From Pampus argenteus (Eukaryota > Chordata > Actinopteri > Scombriformes > Stromateidae), in contig CM072876.1 of assembly GCA_036937835.1 (NCBI GenBank), forward strand, positions 3,018,001 to 3,082,000: a stretch of DNA of 64,000 nt. Reading direction: 5' to 3'. Position numbers and translations under genes: made by a program. The notes under the pieces are model-generated. The model made no database searches, was not told where the DNA came from, and worked only from the letters and a program-made list of their open reading frames with translations. Below are positions 56,167-64,000 of the stretch, piece after piece (position 1 is the stretch's first letter; every line of letters begins with the position of its first letter).

Positions 56167-58169
56167 CCTCTGAGGAGAAAGTAGATGCTGCAAATTAAAC
56201 AGTCTGGTGTTGATCTCGTACACATATGGACTTTTGGAGAAACAACAGTTGCAATCAGTGACTTTGTGAGACAAGACTGAAGTTAATAACGCAGATAATT
56301 GAGACATGTAAACATGGTGACGGTCAATTTTGGGACTGAACACAGTTTATTTTAATGGAGCTGCTGCAGTAAGTTGGAATCAGTAAAATCACACCAATGT
56401 TTCTATAGAAGAAAAACCTTCACTTCTTAAGAGCATATTTAGCACTTTAGCTGCTTTAATGCGTTTCTCTTAAGATTTTGGAGGCTATGTTCACTATTTT
56501 CTGCAGCTTGTTGCTCTTCTCCGGGTTCAGATCACCCCATTAGATGGATAATATAACAGCAATACCAGCATCTAAGCTACTTTTTGACTGAACATAAACT
56601 TTTTGTGCACACTGTACCGAGTTGATTTTCACAATGTAAACATTTTACAATCGCATTACTTCAATATATCACCTGCCTTACTCTGACACAAGAATTTGAA
56701 CTATTGACCACCAAGAAAACCATCTGGATCGTAAAAATAAGAGTATAAAAAAAGTGCAAAGTTGTCTTCTTGTGGATCCTTGTGGCCTCACAGATGCAGA
56801 ACATATATCATTTGTGGTTTACGAGTTCAAAAATGAACTTTTACTGCAAAATTGATCATCGTCAAAACAGGTTAAAATTCTAATATCCATCGCTGTGTGC
56901 AACATTTTCTATTAAAATAATACATGTTGAGAACTGTGCAGCCACGTAGGAGATATGTAACTGCTGCGTGATCGTCTAGTTATCATCAAATACAACACAT
57001 GTGTGAAACAACTTTAAAACAGCTGGAAAACATAAAGCAGCCTGAAACTGCAGGACGTTATTTCTGATTAAAATGTCCAATTCTTCTATTAAAAATTGCC
57101 GTTTTTGTGACGTCATTGTTGTTGCTTTTTTTCGTCATGTTCATGTGAGAAAATCCCACAAAGAACTTTTCACATTAACATCCTGAAAACACTTCCAGGA
57201 TATTCCAGCAATTCCTTGACCAACAATTTCACTCTTTCACAGCTGTTTCCTCCTCAGTGTTTCTACAATAGAGCAGCTGCTTGAAGACAGAGAAAACGCA
57301 GCCCTGGCTTACAGAAACTTTATGTAGCAAGAGATGCCTGAAGATTGAGTATATGGAAGTATTACACCGCCTTGTACTGCATTTATCTGTAATCTTCTGA
57401 AGATGCTCAAACATGCACAACAAGGATAATTTGAAGTGGATAAAGACCTGATAAACACACTCGATGTCACTATGGCAGCAAACAACGAGAGCTCAATATC
57501 ACCCAACTAATCCAGTAACCGTGCAGTCATTCAGGATCATTTCCTGAAGAGGACTTTGATCCACGAAAAATTCCTGGTGATCCCTGAAGTCAGGAAGGAC
57601 AACTCTGGTATAATAAGCAACATTTCCTGTTGTGACATAATATAAGTGGTGATGTCAATTCAGTCATAAAAAAGGAGGATACGGTAGAAGAAGGAGCAAA
57701 GGTCAAACTTTCTTCAGAAATCAAGAGATTTGCAGTTTGAGAGGTTGAATAAATGTGAGGATAAACACATAAAGTAAAAAAGAAAGGATTATTATAGTAA
57801 TATTATAGTGATAATTTAGGATATAATGAGAAAACAAGGTGTTGAATCATTGTTCGAGTGGCTTCAGCTGTATAAAATGACCGTAATAGTGACTGTGAAG
57901 CAGATTCGGGTTAAAAAAAAAAACAAGCTCAGGACACAAACACAATAAGCACTGAGAGCTCTTATATAATCATGCAACACAGATAAAAAACAACAGCACT
58001 GACTCAGCTTGTCTCCTGCATACACACTTTTCTGAAGATGCCACATTATCATCGCTCCGGCAATAATATCACAAAAGCCAAAAACCCAACACCCACCCCC
58101 AGATTTTCTTTTTTTCTTATGCAAAGCATCTCCATTGATTCTTCTTCCCAGACTGTGCAGCAGCAGCAG

Positions 58170-58197
58170 TGTGTGTATGTGTGTGTGTGTGTGTGTA
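58170..58197. repeat. (TG)n microsatellite
   Basis: TG run with one TATG interruption, preceded by four CAG units. Confidence 0.9.
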
Positions 58198-59098
58198 GGC
58201 CTCAGCCGTGCTTACATTGTGAGATCTGACATATTGGTGCTGCTGCTGTATAATAACACAGCCTCCCATCATGTCATGTACGCACCGGTGGATCCTCCTG
58301 GCAGCTGCCAAGCTGTGAACCCCTTTTTTTTTTGAAGTCGCTCTAATGTAATGAGGCTTGTGCTAAATGCGTGTCCAGATATGAGCCCGGCTCTAAGCTG
58401 TCTAGACACAATCTCACACCGAGCAGAGGTCCGTTTAGAAAAGCTGAGAGTTTGGATTAGAGTCGCTCACCAGCCCCACATATAAGATATGAACAATCAA
58501 TCAAGGTATTTTTTTATTCAAGAGATGGTTATCTTCACATCGGCGTGTATATAATCCTTAAAGCATTCTTACATTTAATTAATCCAACTTTTTAATATTG
58601 TTTGGCGGACATTTCTACTATGCTCTTTCATCAGAATACACCCTTTAATGGCAATGGCAGCGCCCTTAAATGTAGGAGAAAACTTGATGCTAACCAGACA
58701 CAGAAATGCTTGGTGGGGTTTAAATTTATGCCGACTTTTAGATAAACTTCATATCTATTCAAAAATATGGTATTTTTTTATGTTTTTATATAAGCGTCGA
58801 ATGAAAAAACCGAACAAAATCTAAAATCTGTAGATTTGTGAAGGAAGTCTGGCGTCAACAAATCTAAGCACGATTTATATTGTGAAAAGCGTCAATCATC
58901 TCACGGCTGAATGCGTTATTTAAAGCTGGTGTTTCTAAATAATATTTATATATTGACGGTTTTCCTCCTGGGAGGAGCTCCAGGCATGTTGACAGCCTCC
59001 CGGTGCTGCTGACTGCTAGCACCGGGACGAGCTAACATCACCGCCTTGTTGAGTAGATTCTCCCCGGTGCTCGCACATCGGCGGCCGGTGTTGCCTAC

Positions 59099-59260
59099 CT
59101 CGTTTGTGCGTGTAAACTCCCGGGACTTTTCTTGGTGGAAATTGTGATTTAAAAAAATAAAGATCCCAGAAAAGAAGTGCACGTCCCAAAACCAGCCACA
59201 GCCGCGCCGGGTCTCCAGATGATCAGTGTCCGCTCCGGCAGCCTGGGACACTCTCTCCCC
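59099..59260 (-). other. myo6: candidate myo6 non-coding exon 1 (5' UTR); upstream end uncertain
   Basis: A good donor AACGAG/GTAGGC on the minus strand sits at 59098-59099 inside the CpG-rich block and 12.9 kb upstream of the first coding exon. The transcription start is not visible, so the outer boundary is a guess. The assignment is inferred from position, CpG density and the donor. Confidence 0.4.
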
Positions 59261-59307
59261 GCCCTGCAGCCTCCGACTCCCGCAGCAGTCCTGGGAAACT
59301 GGCCCCG

Positions 59308-59315
59308 TGACGTCA
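59308..59315. promoter_or_regulatory. CRE (CREB/ATF site) TGACGTCA
   Basis: A perfect palindromic CRE octamer in the CpG block, about 210 bases upstream of the proposed exon 1 donor. CREB/ATF proteins bind this sequence. A chance occurrence is possible, but the CpG setting favours function. Confidence 0.5.
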
Positions 59316-61764
59316 CGAGGTGGGGAAATAGTCTCCGGCGGAGTCAGGCTCCCTGCAGGGGGCGCTGTCCGCCACATGACCGGGGGGTTGGGGGTGGGGG
59401 GTGGTGGCGGCACGAGACAAGGTGGACATCACGCGCAGCGCAGGTAGATGATGATGATGAACGATGGTCTTAAAGGAGAAGTTCACCCAACAATATCTGT
59501 TTCTTTAAATCAGTCAAAATCTGTTATAAGTAGAAGCCATGCATTCAATTTTCAAAGTAAAAGTACAAAATATACTTTGTAGTATTCATAGTAGTATTTG
59601 TTAGATCATTGGATAATTAAATGCAACATTACTGATCCTCCATCAGAACAATTAATATCCAATAAAGTTTAACTTTGATGCTCCCAGTGTACATTAATAA
59701 CCTGCTAAGTGCAGCTTCAGATCCATGAATCAATCAATACATTTATTTTCCACTTATCTTATCAAGCAAAAGGCAGGCAAGAAATTATTCAGAAATACCC
59801 AATAAATAAAGTGTTAATAAAGTTAATAACATTTCCTTTAATTACTGTTTGCTTGAGGGACATGTTTGCTTGCATTGAGTGACATTGAGCAGTAAGACCT
59901 TCAGGAAGGTTGTGGATTAACTGGGATAATGTCAAAGACAACAGCAATGCTGCTAATCTCTGTCTGCTGCAAGTCATTCACTGTAGACACGAGTGTCTGA
60001 TTGATCACTGATAGATCAATGACAAATCAATTACCGTGTCAAAAAGAGAGTAGGCCTCATAGTGACTAATACGAGGTTATAAGTGGGACGACAAAATACG
60101 ATTCAAGAGTCATAAATGTTTTAGTGTCCGGTAAGAGGACACTGGGCTGAAAGCTGAGAGCACCTGAGACAGCAGGAGACACATCTGGCTCATCTGTCTC
60201 TGCACACACAGCACATTAAAACAGCACCTTGTTGCACCTGTTCATATTCAGTCACGCCTGATGAAGCGCTGTAGGCCCTACTGACATAATGTTGAGACAG
60301 AAAGTGACTCAAATCAAAGTTTTGGTGACTGTCACGTTCATATCTTCACATCATATTCAGTCATGTCAATGTAAATGACAGGTAGAGGCCAAAACCAACA
60401 ATATGTCAGTTTGTCTCTCAATAATTGACTTTTGTGTCTTTTACCTCCAAACCAAACGTCTTTAAAACAATCACATATAGTTTCATTTTTAAAAAAAGAT
60501 GTTTTTAGCAAACAAACAGGAGGAAACAGTAGATTTGTTGGGGACTAATTTAAGTGGCGGATGAATCCACATTTGGTGTTTCCAGTGAATATTCCTGGTG
60601 TGTGTGGGAGTGATTTAAAATAAATTAGTATTTGTGTTCAGACAATAGTAAGAAAAAATATAAATGATCAGACAGAATTTTTACATTTTCATGTGTTAAT
60701 GAACACCTTTCATTAGCATATGTCTGAATTTAGCATGCTAACATGCTAATGTTTAGTGTGTTAATGTTAGCATGCTATAGTAGCAATAGCAGTTTTAGAG
60801 GCATCCCATTGTTACATTAAAGTTTTGGATAAATGGAAATTTTAATTACTGGTGTCAAGTTAGCTTACTTTAGCATAAAGAAGGAAACAGCATTACTAAC
60901 TTAGCGACTTTCTCGCTAATGTTTTTCCTGCTCTTAGCAACTTTTTGGCCAGACCACACAATATTCATTAGGTCCTAATCAGAACAGGACCTAATGAATA
61001 ATGAAAGTTTACCCTTCGCAGCATCTTTACCTACGTAAGTCGTAAGCATATAGCGGCCTATAAATCAGACGCTGATGCTGAATGTAGGATAAGAACATGC
61101 TAAGATCATGTGTAAGGTTGCTAGCTTAGCTTTAGCACCGACATATTCCTTTAGTTGAGTAGCAGAAAGAAACATGCTAACTAAGTTATTACATTTGTCT
61201 AACTTCCGACAATGAAAACTTTATACGGAGGACCGACATGAAGGACATGACCGCAAGCATCGTAGCACTTAATCAAACCTTTATTGTTCCCAAGTGCAAC
61301 AACAATACATGGTGTGGATGGTTCCTATGTGATGTAAGAGGACCCATTACTACAATCGGTTGTCCTGGGCAGCTGTCAGTGTGAACGTGAACGGGCGTGG
61401 TTATAAACTTAACAAAAAAACCCACCCTGAATAAATAAAGGTTTAATAAAATATGAACCTGGCAGTGGACACAGCTGGCATCAGAGATTAGACCTGGCAC
61501 GTCAAAGTATCTTCTTATTCACCTTCTGAAATATTTACACAACACTTAATCCTCGACTGTCGGGCAGAAGCCTCATAACAGGTTTCAGATTAACGCAGCG
61601 TTTTGATTCATGGACCGAAACCTCAAGTTTTATATTAAATATGCCGACGATGTAATGAGGCAACGATGTCTGTCCTATTTCAAAGGAGGACACAAATTTA
61701 TGGAAAGTCTGGAGTATCTCCCCAGAAGCAGATTTACCGAATTATCTGGAAAAACCTGACAAAC

Positions 61765-61930
61765 GGGGAATGCCCTTGTGGCTAAATGGTTATCGAGTAT
61801 AACTGCAACGTCCCTGGTTTGACTCCATCTTTGGACCTTTGTTACATATCACCTCTCCCTCATTTCCTGTTTGCTTCTCCAGTATAAGCACCCTATTAAA
61901 AACAAAAAAGGCTAAATATATATATATAAA
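61765..61930 (+). mobile_element. tRNA-derived SINE (fish type), degraded
   Basis: The head has an A-box-like TGGCTAAATGGT (61779-61790) and a B-box-like GGTTTGACTCC (61816-61826) at tRNA spacing. A tail follows containing CTCATTTCCTGT and an A-rich end running into (TA)n. The shape and the tail agree with a SINE family I remember as common in fish genomes. The B box has mutated from GGTTCGA, so the copy is probably old and inactive. No target duplication was identified. Confidence 0.6.
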
Positions 61931-62810
61931 AAAAGAAGCTGTTCTTCTTTTTACCACTAGGTGTCACCAGTGTGCAAATGTAGCTTTAATTTCTTGACGT
62001 TTTGAAGGTTCTGCTCATTAATGTCAACACAGACGTTGTGTCACGTAGCTGCAGTTTATAACCCGTTCAACAAAATCATAACTTTCCGGGGTTTAAAATA
62101 CACTTCTCTTTGTTGTCGGCCTAATTCTGTCACAACAACCACAGGTTCAAACTGGAGCTAACAGGCACCAAAACAGGAAGTTCCTACATGTAATTGGCCT
62201 CGTACAGGTACATCCTGGTACAGGAGTATCCTCTGACAACCATTAATGTCGGTGTTAAATCAGGTCTACAGCAAGTTAAATGTGAGATACGGTGACATGT
62301 AGGTGATTTCTACAGGACGTAGCAGCCGACTTTAATCTAAAACATATGGTGCAGTTTCAGAGAACTCAGGTTTAAACTAGTCTGAAAGCTTAACCTGCAG
62401 CAAAGCTAACAGAGACAGAGAGCTGCTTTGAATAATTTCTATTTTAATAATTTTAGTCATGTTTGCTGGTTCCAGCTTCTCAAATATGATGATTTGATGC
62501 TTCGTTTTGTCATGAATGATTGTAAACTAACTGTATTTTTGGCTTTTTTGGTCGGGCAAAAACATCTGAAGACATGACCTTTAGAAAATTAGAACTTTTC
62601 ACTTAATTTTGACATTTAATATATAAATCAAACAAAGTAGAAAACAGCTTTTCATCTTCTGTCTTTGAATTTCTTTGAGTTGAAGTGTATGTTGAAGCAC
62701 TTTGAAACTACCTCAGACTATAAACGGTACTCAGTAAATAAACTTTCCTCAGACTGTGTTTGTCCATGTGAAAATAATAAAGAGCATTCAAGACTTGAAT
62801 GTGTGTAGCA

Positions 62811-62850
62811 ACACACACACACACACACACGCGCATATATATACACACAC
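62811..62850. repeat. (CA)n microsatellite
   Basis: CA run of about 20 bases broken by GCGCATATATAT, then CA again. Confidence 0.9.
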
Positions 62851-63265
62851 AAAGAAAAACAACTTCTTCTAATAACTCGCAGCACAAATAAAAGGCTAAG
62901 GCAAAAGAAGTGCTCCTGCATCTAAGGTTGCTTTTAATGCTGAGAATTGATCCACTCCACATCGAAGAGACACACAAAGCACTGAACTACGCATGTGACT
63001 CATGAGCTGGAGTTTCTTTTTACTCCCGACAGCTGGATTGTTTACGTACAAATAACAGCAACTTTCTCTGTTTTTTTAAAATTATTATTATCATCATCAT
63101 CATCATCTTCTTCTACACAACTTGAAAGCATAAAAAATAACGATGCAAGATCGGAACAGTATCTTCTGCACAGATCCTGAAAACTTAAATGTGACACTTG
63201 AATGAGTCATAAAACAGTAAATTACAAAGGCAGCGGAAAAACTCCAGCGTATTAACAGTTTATAT

Positions 63266-63271
63266 TTTATT
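63266..63271 (-). terminator. senp6: senp6 poly(A) signal AATAAA
   Basis: AATAAA on the minus strand, about 175 bases past the senp6 stop. It is the first canonical hexamer I found downstream. Other AATAAA hexamers occur further on, so the site actually used is not certain. Confidence 0.5.
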
Positions 63272-63443
63272 CAATACAAATTTAAAGGTGTGTTTGATGT
63301 CTGTGGTTAATGGGAGGGAGGAGTTAAGGACTGTTTCAAGACGTGAAACCAGCAGCGTACAATCAGGTTAGCCCCCCCTCCCCCCCGAACCCAGCTGGGC
63401 CTGGTAGTGACGGGGTGAGGAGAAGGAGGAGGGTGCGTTTGTT
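63272..63443 (-). other. senp6: senp6 3' UTR (proximal part)
   Basis: Follows the stop codon and includes a C-rich run on the plus strand at about 63371-63388 (G-rich in the mRNA). Its end depends on which poly(A) signal is used. Confidence 0.5.
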
Positions 63444-63680
63444 TCAGGGGCTGATGGGTAAGTTTGGCGGCCCGCTCGCCGACCCAGAAGTCTCTTCGAT
63501 CTCGGGCTCTTCAGAGTAGCCGGACGGAGGTTCGACCTGGTCCGACTCCTTTTTGTCCAGTTCTTGTTGCACTTGGATCTTCAGGATCAGCTCTTTGATC
63601 TCCTCGCGCTTCGTCTTCATCCGTTGCTGAGGAAACCACTCCGACAGGTTGACCGGAAGATGAAAACTGGGAATCGGATT
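63444..63680 (-). CDS. senp6: senp6 last coding exon
   Basis: Reads NPIPSFHLPVNLSEWFPQQR then MKTKREEIKELILKIQ and ends in a Ser/Pro/Glu-rich tail closing with LPISP and TGA at 63446-63444. Human SENP6 has [20 protein letters not shown] here, so the assignment is firm. The region after LKIQ (about the last 40 residues) diverges freely from what I recall of the human C-terminus. Acceptor GTTCAG is at 63681-63683. 79 codons including the stop. Confidence 0.95.
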   Translation of the reverse strand, partial: NPIPSFHLPVNLSEWFPQQRMKTKREEIKELILKIQVQQELDKKESDQVEPPSGYSEEPEIEETSGSASGPPNLPISP

Positions 63681-63782
63681 CTGAACGGAAAAACAAAAGA
63701 AGAATGATTTTATGAGCGTATCTGCTTTGATTAGAAATCAGGAGAGAAAGAAAGAGGTTTAATTTAAAAAGTTCCTCCTCAC

Positions 63783-63933
63783 CTCGAAGAAGCTCTCCAC
63801 ATACTGCAGGACGTAAACTCCACAGTCGCTGAAGTTATCCTGCTGAGGCACACGTGGGCTGGAGCCCTTCATCATGTCCTTCCCAAAACTCCGCTGAGTC
63901 CCTTTACGCACCTCCCACTCCACCTCCAGGTAC
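63783..63933 (-). CDS. senp6: senp6 penultimate exon with catalytic cysteine
   Basis: SENP6 is a nuclear cysteine protease that trims poly-SUMO-2/3 chains. The exon encodes YLEVEWEVRKGTQRSFGKDM then MKGSSPRVPQQDNFSDCGVY and VLQYVESFFE. The PQQDNFSDCGVY box carries the oxyanion-hole glutamine and the catalytic cysteine of the Ulp1/SENP (C48) family. Acceptor TTTTAG, donor GTGAGG. 151 bases, starting one base before the Tyr codon. The histidine and aspartate of the triad are in exons to the right, outside the window. Confidence 0.96.
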
Positions 63934-64000
63934 CTAAAACAAACACACACCATGTCTCAGTCACCAGCGCTGTTGGTTCTTCTATTTTCTTGAAAATTTA

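Larger units (their letters stand above)
46231..59098 (-). other. myo6: myo6 intron 1 (if exon 1 is correct)
   Basis: No supported coding exon. It contains a copy of a dispersed repeat near 48.7-48.9 kb, (TCC)n at about 51017-51035, an interspersed repeat block at 53.3-54.06 kb with a reverse-transcriptase remnant, a 28-base T run at 54116-54143, (ATC)n at 56130-56166 and (TG)n at 58170-58197. Open frames here are short and unrecognised. Confidence 0.7.
59050..59420 (-). promoter_or_regulatory. myo6: CpG-rich block, likely myo6 promoter
   Basis: This is the only strongly GC- and CpG-rich stretch between senp6 and the myo6 coding start, and it contrasts with the AT-rich flanks. It has no TATA box that I can see, contains a palindromic CRE, and carries a G-run cluster on the plus strand at 59382-59407. 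It is probably the TATA-less promoter of myo6. Confidence 0.6.
59421..63265. other. senp6-myo6 intergenic region
   Basis: No coding sequence seen. It contains a short 'AAGGAGAAGTTCACCCAA' motif typical of fish repeats at about 59472, an ATGCTAA-rich palindromic stretch at 60720-60775, a tRNA-derived SINE near 61.8 kb and a (CA)n run near 62.8 kb. Confidence 0.7.

Noticed and set aside
58946..59473. Frames up to 155 residues on both strands in the CpG block
   Set aside because: GC-rich DNA lacks stop codons by chance; the Pro-rich and Gly-rich reading has no domain and no splice continuation.

Overview
The window is vertebrate nuclear DNA, almost certainly from a teleost fish and probably a percomorph. 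It is intron-rich, AT-leaning and full of microsatellites. It carries fish-type interspersed repeats: a hAT transposon with a clean target duplication, a tRNA-derived SINE and LINE debris. There are no operons, CRISPR arrays, rRNA genes or convincing tRNA genes.

Nearly all of the window is one gene on the minus strand: myo6, unconventional myosin VI, the pointed-end-directed actin motor. By reading splice sites and reading phase I reconstructed 27 coding exons from the ATG at 46212 down to 4111, all joining in one open frame of 1,034 codons plus two bases. A 28th short exon at 3475-3513 keeps the frame. Together they encode the N-terminal SH3-like region, the complete motor (P-loop, switch I, switch II, insert 1), the converter and lever arm (insert 2, IQ motif) and the charged single-alpha-helix region. 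The rest of the tail lies beyond position 1. A CpG-rich block at about 59050-59420, with a palindromic CRE and a likely non-coding first exon, looks like the promoter, giving a first intron of about 12.9 kb.

At the right edge (63444-63933, minus strand) are the last two exons of senp6, a SUMO protease, including its catalytic cysteine box and stop codon. Senp6 followed by myo6 on the same strand matches the arrangement I know from human chromosome 6. About 4 kb separates the senp6 stop codon from the myo6 promoter region.

The introns hold the non-genic features: a 100-bp-arm inverted repeat (2771-3048), an internally deleted hAT element (21618-22462), dispersed copies of one repeat family at 15.2, 25.2, 25.5 and 48.7 kb, a reverse-transcriptase remnant (53.45 kb), an 11-bp minisatellite, a GATAC-type array, a 640-bp degenerate array (36.1-36.8 kb), a 450-bp one-strand purine tract, and four microsatellites lying right next to myo6 splice sites. 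I found no new multi-gene system. The most useful leads are the symmetrical 39-bp tail exon, the splice-site-adjacent repeats and the inverted-repeat element.
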